A DNA stretch of 19,330 nt from Actinomycetota bacterium (GTDB lineage: Bacteria; Actinomycetota; Thermoleophilia; UBA2241), in assembly GCA_003132645.1 (NCBI GenBank), contig PKYM01000093.1, positions 9,952 to 29,281 on the forward strand. The letters are read 5' to 3'. The translations under genes were made by a program, and so were the position numbers. Positions within the stretch are counted from its first letter, which is position 1; the number at the start of each line of letters is the position of its first letter. This document shows positions 7,662-15,158 of this stretch, in pieces. The notes under the pieces are model-generated. The model was not told the DNA's origin and searched no databases. It was given only the letters and a program-made list of their open reading frames with translations.

Positions 7662-10292
7662 ATGAGCGCGACCGAACTCATCGCCACCCACTCCAACACC
7701 GACTTCGACGCCTTCGCGGGCATGGTGGCGGCGCACAAGCTCTATCCCGAGGCCGCCATGGTGCTGAGCGGCGCGGTCAACCGCAACGTGCGCGAGTTTC
7801 GCACGCTCTTCGCCGACGAGATCCCGGTGATCGATGCCGGCACCGTCGATCTCGCTTCCGTCACGCGCCTCATCCTGGTCGAGACCCTCCACGCCAACCG
7901 CCTGGCCGAGCTCGGCCCGCTCACCGAACGCGCCGATGTCGAGATCGTGGTGTTCGACCACCACCGTCCCGCCGGCGGCCTGCCGGCCTTCGTCGACCCG
8001 GCGAATGTGGTCACCTCCGACGACGGCTCGCTGGTGACGCTCATGCTGCACATCATCGCTGAACGAGGACTCGAGGTGAGCCCGCTCGAAGCGACCGTGT
8101 TCGCCCTGGGCATCCACGAGGACACCGGCTCGCTGACGTTTCCTACGACCACCCTGCGCGACGTCGAGGCGCTTGCCTTCTGCATGCGCCGCGGCGCCCA
8201 CCAGCACGTCATCGAGCGCTTCCTGCATAATCCGCTGAGCGCTCCGCAACGCGCTCTGCTACTGCGCGTCCTCGAGGACGGCCGCCCGGTCGAGGCGGGT
8301 GGTCTCGACGTGCTGGTGGCGGCGCTTCGCGGCGACCAGTACGTCGAAGGCGTGAGCCTGGTCGTCCACAAGGCGCTCGATGTGGCCAACTGCGACGCCC
8401 TGGTGCTGCTCGTCGAGATGCAGGAACGCGTCTTTGTCACGGCGCGCAGCCGGGTGGCGGCACTCGATGTCGCCGAGGTGCTCAAGGCGGTGGGCGGCGG
8501 CGGCCACGCCGCCGCCGCCTCGGCCATCGTCAAGGACCTGCCCCTGGCGACGGCCCGCCGCCGTGTGATCGCCGCTCTCCAGCGCTCGCGCTCAGCGGCG
8601 CCCACGGCCGAGGACCTCATGTCGCAGCCGGTCCGCTGGGTGACGGTCGACACGACCGTCGACGCCGCCCGCCTCACCTGCGAGCGCTACGGCTACGGCG
8701 GCCTGTCGGTCTCAGACGGCGCCCACCTCATCGGCTCGGTCTCGCGCCGCGACCTCGACCGCGCGGTGCGCCACAAGCTGAGCCACGCCCCTGTGAAGGC
8801 GGTGATGACCACCTCGACCGGCGTCGTTACAGCCGCGACGGCGCTCGACGAGCTGACCAACGTCCTGGCGCGCGATCCGCTCGGTCGCGTGCCGGTCGTA
8901 CGCTCACGCAGCGCGGGGCCGATAGCCGTCGCCGACGTGATCGGCGTGGTGACGCGCAGCGACGTCGTGCGCGCCCTGCACGCCGGCGGAGAGAGCGGCG
9001 GTGCGCCGCCCGAAACCTCGCTCGCCGGGCAGCTCGGCCGTCTCGGCCTCGACGACCTGCTGGCCGAGGTACAGGCGGTCGCCGCCGCCTATCGCGGCGC
9101 CTATCTGGTCGGCGGCGCGGTGCGCGACCTCCTGCTCGCGGAGCCCGTGTCCGACATCGACATCGCCGTCGAGGGCGACGGCATCGAGTTCGCGCGCGAG
9201 CTCGCGGCCCGGCTGGGCGGCCGTGTGCGCGCCCACCAGAAGTTCCAGACGGCGGTGATCGTCGTTGAGCGCGCCGGCGGCGAGGCAGACGCGACACTGC
9301 GCGTCGACGTCGCCTCGACGCGCACCGAGTTCTACGACTACCCGGCGGCTCTGCCCAAGGTCGAACACGCCACCATTCGCGGCGACCTTGCCCGGCGCGA
9401 CTTCTCGATCAACGCCATGGCGGTCTCGCTGAACCCGCGCGACTTCGGCGCCCTGCTCGACTTCTTCGGTGGCCTCGACGACCTGCGCCACAAGCGCATC
9501 AGGGTGCTCCACAACCTGAGCTTCATCGAGGACCCGACCCGCATCTTCCGGGCCGTGCGCTATGAGGACCGCTACGGCTTTCGCATGGACCGCCACACCC
9601 TCGCCCTGGCGCGCGCCTGCAGCGAGATGGACCTGATCGGCGACCTCTCCTCAGCGCGGTTGCGCGACGAGCTCGTGCTCCTGCTCGACGAGCCGCGGAT
9701 CTCGTTCACGCTGCGCCGTCTCAAGGAGCTCGGCCTGCAGCACGCCCTGCATCCGCGACTGGCGCTCGACGAGAGCAGCGAGGAGTTGATCGCGGCTGTC
9801 GATGCCCTGCTGCGCAGTTGCGACCTGACGCGCGAAGTCCCTGCCTGGCGGGCGCGTCTTGTCGTCACGCTGCGCAAACTCGAGCCCGAGGAGCTCGCCG
9901 AGTGGGTCGCGCGCATGAAGTTCCGCCGCCGCGACGGGCGCGTGCTGGTGCGCTCCTGGCTTGTCGGCACGCGGCTCGAGCGCCGCCTGCAGCGCGACCT
10001 CAGCGAGGCCGACCTCTACGAGATCGTGCACGGCGAACCCCTCGAGGCGCTGCTCGTGGCCATGGCCCTGAGCTCCGCGACAGAGGTGCGCGAGCGCCTC
10101 GCACGATTCATCGGTCACACTCGCCGGGTGCGCCTGGCGGTCACCGGGCGCGACCTCCTGGAGATGGGCTACCGTCAGTCGGCCGACCTCGGCGCGGGGC
10201 TCCACGAGCTGCTGCGCCTCAAGTTGAACGGCGTCGTTTCGGGGCGCCGTCAGGAGCTCGCCGCGGCGCGGCGCTTGCGTGGCGGGGACTGA
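7662..10292 (+). CDS. DHH phosphoesterase-CBS-tRNA/poly(A) nucleotidyltransferase fusion
   Basis: The 876-residue protein has three modules. First is a DHH/DHHA1 phosphoesterase unit (about 5-305) with HSNTDFDA (10-17), FDHH (98-101), GIHEDTGSL (150-158) and VGGGGHAAAASA (277-288). Next is a pair of CBS domains (about 315-440). Last is a class II nucleotidyltransferase/CCA-enzyme unit (about 465-876) with YLVGGAVRD (481-489), catalytic D498 and D500 (SDIDIAVEG), RRDFSINAMA (578-587) and the ATP-site segment EDPTRIFRAVRYEDRYGF. All active-site signatures look intact. Such fusions are known in Aquifex-like and delta-proteobacterial genomes as A-adding, CCA-adding or poly(A) enzymes; which activity applies here cannot be told. 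It lies 24 bases after recG and 6 before pgeF. Confidence 0.88.
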   Translation: MSATELIATHSNTDFDAFAGMVAAHKLYPEAAMVLSGAVNRNVREFRTLFADEIPVIDAGTVDLASVTRLILVETLHANRLAELGPLTERADVEIVVFDHHRPAGGLPAFVDPANVVTSDDGSLVTLMLHIIAERGLEVSPLEATVFALGIHEDTGSLTFPTTTLRDVEALAFCMRRGAHQHVIERFLHNPLSAPQRALLLRVLEDGRPVEAGGLDVLVAALRGDQYVEGVSLVVHKALDVANCDALVLLVEMQERVFVTARSRVAALDVAEVLKAVGGGGHAAAASAIVKDLPLATARRRVIAALQRSRSAAPTAEDLMSQPVRWVTVDTTVDAARLTCERYGYGGLSVSDGAHLIGSVSRRDLDRAVRHKLSHAPVKAVMTTSTGVVTAATALDELTNVLARDPLGRVPVVRSRSAGPIAVADVIGVVTRSDVVRALHAGGESGGAPPETSLAGQLGRLGLDDLLAEVQAVAAAYRGAYLVGGAVRDLLLAEPVSDIDIAVEGDGIEFARELAARLGGRVRAHQKFQTAVIVVERAGGEADATLRVDVASTRTEFYDYPAALPKVEHATIRGDLARRDFSINAMAVSLNPRDFGALLDFFGGLDDLRHKRIRVLHNLSFIEDPTRIFRAVRYEDRYGFRMDRHTLALARACSEMDLIGDLSSARLRDELVLLLDEPRISFTLRRLKELGLQHALHPRLALDESSEELIAAVDALLRSCDLTREVPAWRARLVVTLRKLEPEELAEWVARMKFRRRDGRVLVRSWLVGTRLERRLQRDLSEADLYEIVHGEPLEALLVAMALSSATEVRERLARFIGHTRRVRLAVTGRDLLEMGYRQSADLGAGLHELLRLKLNGVVSGRRQELAAARRLRGGD

Positions 10293-10298
10293 CGGGCC

Positions 10299-11117
10299 GT
10301 GACGCTCAGACCCAAGCCAGAAGTGCCGCGGCGCCCGACCGCCACGCTCGTGCGCCACGACGACGGCGGGCTGGTCTGGTACGAGGCTCGCGGCGCGGGC
10401 TGGCGCGCCGCCTTTTCGACAAGGCTCGGCGGCTTCTCGGCGGCGCCCTTCGACTCACTTAACCTGGGCATCTCGACCGCCGACGATCCGGCCTGCGTAC
10501 GGCGCAACCGGGCGGCCTTCGCGGCCGCCGCCGGTGTCGCGGCCGACGATCTGGTCGTGGCGGGACAGGTCCACGGCACGGCGATCGCCGAGGTGGGGAG
10601 GGGGCATCGCGGCCGCGGCGCGCACGGCCCCTCCGATGTCGTGCCCGAGACCGACGGCCTGCTCACGCGCGCAGCCGGCGTGCCGCTGTTCGTGAGTTTC
10701 GCCGACTGCGTACCGGTGTTGCTCGTCGCCGGCCGGCCGGCACAGGCTCTGGCGCTCGTGCATGCTGGCTGGCGGGGTATGGTGGCCGGTATCGTCGGCG
10801 AGGCGGCGCGAGTGCTCGGCGCCTCGGGCGCCGCTCGCGCCGCCGTCATCGGCCCGAGCATCGGGCCCTGCTGCTTTGCCGTCTCGCCCGATGTCGGCGA
10901 GCGCTTCGAGGAGGTTTTCCCGGGCACCTGGCGCGACGGGCGTGTCGACCTCTGGGAGACCGCTCGCCGACAGCTTCTCGCGGCCGGCTTCGCCGCGTCC
11001 GACATCGTCACGAGCGGGCTGTGCACCTGTCATGATCACGAGTTCTTCTCGCACCGTCGCGAATACGGCGCGACCGGCCGACAGGCGGCCGTCGCCTGGC
11101 TACAGGAGGTTTCGTAA
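10299..11117 (+). CDS. pgeF: Peptidoglycan editing factor PgeF (YfiH, multicopper-laccase-fold)
   Basis: This 272-residue YfiH-family protein belongs to the group that removes wrongly built muropeptide precursors and was earlier annotated as a laccase or purine-nucleoside-processing enzyme. Visible motifs: FSTRLGGFS (39-47), GQVHGT (89-94), TDGLLT (118-123), ADCVPVLL (135-142), HAGWRG (155-160), GPSIGPCCF, and a late FFSHRREYGATGRQ. H92, C137 and H155 are the expected metal ligands. Translation starts at GTG 10299, six bases after the previous stop; no strong Shine-Dalgarno is evident. The pgeF-yggS-sepF order is the actinobacterial/Firmicute cell-division neighbourhood, in which ftsZ usually lies just upstream; here the nucleotidyltransferase fusion takes that place. 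Confidence 0.9.
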   Translation: MTLRPKPEVPRRPTATLVRHDDGGLVWYEARGAGWRAAFSTRLGGFSAAPFDSLNLGISTADDPACVRRNRAAFAAAAGVAADDLVVAGQVHGTAIAEVGRGHRGRGAHGPSDVVPETDGLLTRAAGVPLFVSFADCVPVLLVAGRPAQALALVHAGWRGMVAGIVGEAARVLGASGAARAAVIGPSIGPCCFAVSPDVGERFEEVFPGTWRDGRVDLWETARRQLLAAGFAASDIVTSGLCTCHDHEFFSHRREYGATGRQAAVAWLQEVS

Positions 11118-11807
11118 GTGAAGCAGTTCAGCGGCACGGCCGACCACGTGCGCCGGCAGTTCGATGAGGTCGCCGAGCGCGTCGGCGAGGCCGCCCGACA
11201 GGCGGGCCGGACCGGCTCGGAGGTCGAGATCCTGGTGGCGACCAAATACGTCGCGTCAGACGACATGGGCGTGCTGCGCGAGGCCGGCATCGCGCTGGTC
11301 GGCGAGAATCGCGCGCAGGACCTGGTCGCCAAGCACGAACGCTTCGCCGCCGACTTCGTGTTCGACTTCATCGGGCACCTGCAGAGTCGCAAGGTGAAGC
11401 TCGTGTTGCCCCTCGTGCGGCTCATCCACTCGGTCTCGACGATGAGCGTGGTAGAGGAACTTCAGGCCCGCGCGCAGAATCCAGTACCCGTGCTGCTCGA
11501 AGTGAACATCGCAGGCGAGGAATCGAAGTCGGGTGTCGAGGTCTCCGAGGCCGAACGCTTTCTCGACCAGGCGGCCGCGTGCGACAAGGTGTCCTTCACC
11601 GGACTGATGTGCATGCCGCCGCTGCTGGCCGAGCCCGAACTCGCGGCGCCGTACTTCGCGCGGACCAGGCAGCTCGCGAGCGACCTTTCGGCCCGCTGGG
11701 CCGGACGGTATACTTTCGCGCAGTTGTCGATGGGCACGAGTGCCGATTATCAGGTGGCAGTGCGTGAGGGTGCGACGATCGTCCGCGTCGGAAGCGTGCT
11801 TTTCTGA
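11118..11807 (+). CDS. yggS: PLP homeostasis protein (YggS/PROSC family)
   Basis: The 229-residue protein is a pyridoxal-phosphate-binding protein that buffers PLP and affects amino-acid and keto-acid balance; no enzymatic reaction is established. K43 in LVATKYV is the PLP-binding lysine. Other signatures are GENRAQD (62-68), FIGHLQSRK (84-92), EVNIAGEESKSG, GLMCMPP and the terminal MGTSADYQVAVREGATIVRVG. Translation starts at GTG 11118 immediately after the pgeF TAA, with an AGGAGG Shine-Dalgarno at 11104-11109, the strongest in this region. Length is typical. Confidence 0.95.
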   Translation: MKQFSGTADHVRRQFDEVAERVGEAARQAGRTGSEVEILVATKYVASDDMGVLREAGIALVGENRAQDLVAKHERFAADFVFDFIGHLQSRKVKLVLPLVRLIHSVSTMSVVEELQARAQNPVPVLLEVNIAGEESKSGVEVSEAERFLDQAAACDKVSFTGLMCMPPLLAEPELAAPYFARTRQLASDLSARWAGRYTFAQLSMGTSADYQVAVREGATIVRVGSVLF

Positions 11808-11825
11808 CATGGACCGGGAGGGACG

Positions 11826-12362
11826 ATGGGGCTAGGCGATAGCTGGCACAAGGTGATGGTCTACTTCGGCATCTCCGAAGACGAGGAGTACGACGACGAA
11901 GAGACGCTCGCACCGCCCGAGGAACTCGAGCGCTCCTACCAGGACCGGCCGAACGTCCGCAAGCTGAGCCGCGGCTCACGCGGCCGCCAAGCCGACTACG
12001 ACGACATCTTCGCCGACGAGCCCGCGCCGCGCCAGCAGAGGGGCGGCGGCGTTGTGCGTCCCATCGAGGCGCCGCGGCCGCAGCGCGTCGAAGTGCACCT
12101 GGTGATCCCCAAGAACTTCAACGACGCTCAACAGATCGCCGACAAGTTCAAGGTCGACGTCCCGGTGATCGTCAATCTCCAGGGTTCCGACACCGATCTC
12201 TCCAAACGCCTGATCGATTTCGCCAGCGGGCTCACCTACGCGCTCGACGGCGGCATGCAGCGGGTCGCCGACAAGGTCTTCCTGCTCACGCCGCGCAACG
12301 TCGAGGTGTCGGCCGAAGAGCGCGCCCGGCTGATCGAGAAGGGCTTCTTCAACCAGTTCTGA
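11826..12362 (+). CDS. sepF: Cell division protein SepF
   Basis: SepF tethers FtsZ filaments to the membrane and acts as an alternative to FtsA. The 178-residue protein has a short amphipathic N-terminal segment (MGLGDSWHKVMVYFGI), an acidic and basic linker (about 17-85), and the conserved core (about 87-178) with VHLVIPKNFNDAQQIAD, VIVNLQ, DFASGLTYALDGGMQRVAD (131-149) and VFLLTPRNVEVSAEE. The core resembles actinobacterial SepF more than the Bacillus one, which helps place the organism. A GGGAGGG Shine-Dalgarno precedes ATG 11826. It follows yggS by 18 bases and shares one base with proC. Confidence 0.95.
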   Translation: MGLGDSWHKVMVYFGISEDEEYDDEETLAPPEELERSYQDRPNVRKLSRGSRGRQADYDDIFADEPAPRQQRGGGVVRPIEAPRPQRVEVHLVIPKNFNDAQQIADKFKVDVPVIVNLQGSDTDLSKRLIDFASGLTYALDGGMQRVADKVFLLTPRNVEVSAEERARLIEKGFFNQF

Positions 12363-13156
12363 TGCGAGCGGGCTTCCTCGGCGCCGGGCACATCGCACGG
12401 GCCCTCGCTGAGGGTTGGCGGCGAGACGCGCCCCAGGCGAGCTCCGGCATCATCCTGTCGGTGTACGACCCGGTGCCTGAGCGCGCGCGTTCGTTCGCGG
12501 CGCAGTTTGACGCCCAGGCCTGCGCTTCTCCGGCCGCCCTTGCGAACCTGAGCGAGCTGGTGGTGCTCGCCATGCGCCCGACCGACGTGCCGGCCGCGCT
12601 GGCGGCTGTCGGGCCGGTCCTCGAAGGGCGCGCTCTGCTCTCGCTGGCCGCCGCCGTGCCGCTCGACGAGCTGCGCGCCGGCTTGCCGGACGGAGCGTGC
12701 GTGGCGCGCCTCATGCCCAACGTCGCCGCCGCCGTAGGCCGCGGCGTGTTCCTGCTGGCGGCCGGCACGCTCACCGCGGCGCAGCTCGACTCCGTTCGAG
12801 ATCTGTTCGGCTTGGCCGGTACTGTGGTAGAGATTCCTGAGGGCCTCTTCGACCCGGCGACGGCCGTCGCCGGCTGCGGACCGGGCTTCACCGCGCTGTT
12901 CATCGAGGCGCTGGCCGAAGCGGGTGTCGAAGCCGGGCTCGACGAGGCGCTGGCCCGCGAGCTGGCGGTGGCCGGCGTGGCCGGCTCGGCCGCTCTCGTG
13001 GCGCGCGACGGCGACCCGGTGGCCATACGAACGTCGGTTGCCACGCCGGGCGGCATGACGGCGGAAGGGGTGGAGGTGCTCGAAAACAGAGGGCTGAGAG
13101 CGGCGCTCGCGGCGGCCGTGGCCGCCGCGGTCGAGCGCGCGAGGCGCGGACGATGA
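12362..13156 (+). CDS. proC: Pyrroline-5-carboxylate reductase
   Basis: ProC reduces pyrroline-5-carboxylate to proline using NAD(P)H. The 264-residue protein has the N-terminal GFLGAGHIARAL Rossmann motif, RLMPNVAAAVGRG, GCGPGFTALFIEALAEAGVEAGL and ATPGGMTAEG. Several motifs are divergent from the usual MPNTPA, SGSGPAY and SPGGTT, and a cysteine replaces a common serine, but the overall layout is intact. It is likely active; a ProC paralogue is a possible alternative. The ATG shares one base with the sepF stop (TGATG), and its own TGA overlaps the yggT ATG. A sepF-proC linkage is also seen in cyanobacteria. Confidence 0.88.
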   Translation: MRAGFLGAGHIARALAEGWRRDAPQASSGIILSVYDPVPERARSFAAQFDAQACASPAALANLSELVVLAMRPTDVPAALAAVGPVLEGRALLSLAAAVPLDELRAGLPDGACVARLMPNVAAAVGRGVFLLAAGTLTAAQLDSVRDLFGLAGTVVEIPEGLFDPATAVAGCGPGFTALFIEALAEAGVEAGLDEALARELAVAGVAGSAALVARDGDPVAIRTSVATPGGMTAEGVEVLENRGLRAALAAAVAAAVERARRGR

Positions 13157-13425
13157 TCCTCATCGGCGGCGTCCTCGAGACGGCCCTGTCGATCTACTCG
13201 TTCGCGATCCTGGCTCGCCTGCTTCTGAGCTGGGTTCCGCTGCGCTCGGGCACGTTCGCCTACAGGCTGTACGGTATCCTCTATGATGTGACCGAACCGT
13301 ATCTGCGTATCTTCAGGCGGTATATCCCGTTCGTGCGGTTCGGCAACGCGGCCCTCGACCTCAGCCCGGTGGTCGGGCTCATAGTCCTGTTCATCGTTCA
13401 ACGTCTTCTCGTGTTCTTCTTGTAG
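13153..13425 (+). CDS. YggT family integral membrane protein
   Basis: This 90-residue protein has two hydrophobic segments (about 2-27 and 68-90) flanking a central basic loop with the family signature SWVPLRSG and YDVTEPYLRIFRRYIP. YggT proteins are small membrane proteins of unclear role, repeatedly found between sepF and divIVA, which suggests a link to cell envelope or division. The ATG overlaps the proC stop by four bases. The function remains unassigned; only family membership is firm. Confidence 0.9.
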   Translation: MILIGGVLETALSIYSFAILARLLLSWVPLRSGTFAYRLYGILYDVTEPYLRIFRRYIPFVRFGNAALDLSPVVGLIVLFIVQRLLVFFL

Positions 13426-13446
13426 AGACACGGGACTGGAGGCCCG

Positions 13447-14316
13447 ATGAAGCTGACACCGCTCGACATTCGCCACAAGGAGTTCAAGCGCGGCATGCGC
13501 GGCTACGTCGACGGCGAGGTCGACGAGTTCCTCGACGAGATCGCCGACGAGTTCGAACGCCTCTTCAAGGAGAACATCGAGCTCTCCGAGCGCCTCGAGA
13601 CCATGCAGGAGAAGATCGACCAGTACCGCAACCTCGAAGAGACGCTGCAGAACACCCTGGTCGCCGCCCAGCGCAGCGCCGAGGAGCTCAGGGCCAACGC
13701 CCAAAAGGAGGCCCAGCTCATGCTGAGCGAGGCCGAGCTCAAGGCGCGCCAAATGGTCAACGACTCCTACGCCGACAAGCAGGCGGTCGAAAAGCAGATC
13801 GTCGTGCTGAAAAGCTCCGAAGAGGATTTCCGCTTCAAGTTCCGCTCGCTGCTCGACGGCTACACCAACCAGCTTGCCGAGGTCGAGGCGGCGGCCAAGA
13901 AGACCGGCCGCTTCGCGACCCCCACCGACGAGATCAAGCAGACCATGGCGCACGACGCCGCGAACCGGCCCGGGGCGCCCACACCCACGCCCGTGCAGCC
14001 GCTCGCGACGCGGCCGTTTGCTCCCCCCCAGGCGCCGCCGGCAGCGCCCCCCGCGGCGCCCTCGCCAGTGCCGGCCTCCGGGGCCCCTAAGGTCGCTCCG
14101 CCCGCGCCGGCCTCTGAAGCTCCCAAGGCCGCTCCGCCCGCGCCGCAGACGGCTCAGGCTCCCTCTGCTCCGGTCCCGGCGCCGAGCGCCGAGCGGCCGG
14201 CGACCCCGGCCACCGACAAGCCCGAAAGCGACCCGCGGTCGCCGTTCCTCGGCGAGCCCGACGACCTGCTGGCCGACGTCGAGAGCGAGGTCGACGACAA
14301 CGCCTTCAAGTGGTGA
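13447..14316 (+). CDS. divIVA: DivIVA/Wag31 domain polar growth and division protein
   Basis: DivIVA senses negative membrane curvature and recruits growth or division machinery at poles and septa. The 289-residue protein starts MKLTPLDIRHKEFKRGMRGYVDGEVDEFLDEI-like (first 20 residues are the lipid-binding domain signature), then a long coiled coil (about 28-155) rich in Glu, Lys, Leu and Gln. From about 175 to 255 it is Pro/Ala rich and low complexity, including a 12-residue tandem repeat (14071-14142). The acidic tail ends DDNAFKW, which may be a short interaction motif. A GGAGG Shine-Dalgarno lies at 13438-13442. Its position after yggT matches the actinobacterial wag31 locus. Confidence 0.93.
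   Translation: MKLTPLDIRHKEFKRGMRGYVDGEVDEFLDEIADEFERLFKENIELSERLETMQEKIDQYRNLEETLQNTLVAAQRSAEELRANAQKEAQLMLSEAELKARQMVNDSYADKQAVEKQIVVLKSSEEDFRFKFRSLLDGYTNQLAEVEAAAKKTGRFATPTDEIKQTMAHDAANRPGAPTPTPVQPLATRPFAPPQAPPAAPPAAPSPVPASGAPKVAPPAPASEAPKAAPPAPQTAQAPSAPVPAPSAERPATPATDKPESDPRSPFLGEPDDLLADVESEVDDNAFKW
14071..14142 (+). repeat. 36-bp tandem repeat, two copies, in the DivIVA Pro/Ala linker
   Basis: Two adjacent 36-base units (14071-14106 and 14107-14142) encode PASGAPKVAPPA and PASEAPKAAPPA. Both are in frame and differ by a handful of bases, consistent with a local duplication in a flexible linker. Confidence 0.85.
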
Positions 14317-14326
14317 CGTCGACCCG

Positions 14327-14620
14327 CTGCGCGGCTCGGCCGGCGAGCTGCGCCTCGCTGTCTGGGTGACGCCCGGCGGACGCCGCTCCGAACTCAGGGG
14401 AGTCGCCGACGGGCGCCTGCGCGTGCGGGTCGCGGCGGCGCCTATCGAGGGGCGCGCCAATCGTGAGCTGTGCCGCTTTTTGGCCGAGACGCTCGGCGTG
14501 CCGCGCGGCAGTGTTGCCGTGACGTCGGGCGAGAGCGGCCGCCGCAAGACCGTGCGGGTGAGGGGCGTCGCACTCGAGACCGCACGCCAGGCCCTGGGCC
14601 TGACGCCGAGCGGCACCTGA
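14327..14620 (+). CDS. DUF167 (YggU) family protein, start codon uncertain
   Basis: The translated frame contains a DUF167 domain: LRLAVWVTPGGRRSELRG, a central LRVRVAAAPIEGRANREL, then FLAETLGVPRGSVAVTSGESGRRKTVRV. The family is small, about 90-100 residues, of unknown function, and is often near yggT. No ATG, GTG or TTG lies in frame at a sensible place; the listed start is CTG 14327, the first plausible near-cognate codon after the divIVA stop. GTG 14366 would remove the first beta strand. A GTG at 14313 overlaps the divIVA stop (GTGA), as other starts here do, but is in another frame, so a one-base deletion in the sequence or lineage would explain the loss. Domain identity is good; the start is weak. 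Confidence 0.7.
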   Translation: MRGSAGELRLAVWVTPGGRRSELRGVADGRLRVRVAAAPIEGRANRELCRFLAETLGVPRGSVAVTSGESGRRKTVRVRGVALETARQALGLTPSGT

Positions 14621-14692
14621 AGTGTGGACTTTCGACGCAGGGCGTGAAGATGAGACCCGCCTGAAACGGGCCGCCTTCACCGTGAGCTGCTC

Positions 14693-15151
14693 GTGACCGG
14701 CGTGCGCGTGAGGGCGACGGCGATCGCGGTCGCGATCGCGGTCGCGGACCAGCTCGCCGGCTGGTTCGTGCGCCACCAGACGGCTCACCTTCCCTGGACC
14801 TTCGGCGCCAGCCTCGCCATCCGCCTCGAGCACAACACCGGCATCTCATTCAGTCGCTTCTCGGGCGGCGGCGGCCTGCTGGCCGCCGTGATCGCCTGCG
14901 TCTGCGTGGGGCTGGCGATCGCCGTCTGGCGGGCCCCCCTGCGCTTCGCGGTCCCCCTGGCGATCGTGCTGGGTGGCGCGGCCGGCAACTTGATCGACCG
15001 TGTGCGGTTCGGCTATGTCGTCGACTACGTGGGCATCGGTCCCTGGCCGACCTTCAACCTCGGCGACGTGGCCATCTTCGTGGGCGCCGCGCTCATCGTC
15101 GTGCGCGTGCTGTGGCCGGCGCCGCGCGGCCGCCTCAACGGCGAGGCGTGA
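14693..15151 (+). CDS. lspA: Lipoprotein signal peptidase (signal peptidase II)
   Basis: LspA cleaves the signal peptide of diacylglyceryl-modified prolipoproteins in the membrane. The 152-residue protein has four hydrophobic segments (about 8-27, 60-78, 82-101 and 123-141). Conserved blocks are VADQLAGWFV (17-26), EHNTGISFS (46-54), GGAAGNLIDR (94-103) and DYVGIGPWPTFNLGD (111-125), giving conserved acidic residues D102, D111 and D125. The usual NLAD motif reads NLGD, a mild change. Translation begins at GTG 14693 with a weak Shine-Dalgarno. The 72 bases before it (14621-14692) hold nothing I recognise. The pair lspA-rluD is a standard arrangement. Confidence 0.93.
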   Translation: MTGVRVRATAIAVAIAVADQLAGWFVRHQTAHLPWTFGASLAIRLEHNTGISFSRFSGGGGLLAAVIACVCVGLAIAVWRAPLRFAVPLAIVLGGAAGNLIDRVRFGYVVDYVGIGPWPTFNLGDVAIFVGAALIVVRVLWPAPRGRLNGEA

Positions 15152-15158
15152 GGCGCGC

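Noticed and set aside
5421..8249. 942-codon minus-strand frame opposite recG and the DHH fusion
   Set aside because: Compositionally a GC-rich shadow spanning two well-supported genes, with no recognisable motif.
11686..11714. TATACT at 11709-11714 as an internal sepF promoter
   Set aside because: The -10 is good but the bases at -35 (TTTCGG) are poor; kept only as a weak possibility.
13259..13287. TATGAT at 13282-13287 inside yggT as a divIVA promoter
   Set aside because: No acceptable -35 at 16-18 bases; a single hexamer match is not enough.
12349..14616. Long minus-strand frame opposite proC-yggT-divIVA
   Set aside because: Low-complexity antisense translation of real genes; no domain or ribosome site.
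14621..14692. Possible small gene or RNA between DUF167 and lspA
   Set aside because: No ribosome site, conserved peptide, tRNA shape or stable hairpin could be supported.
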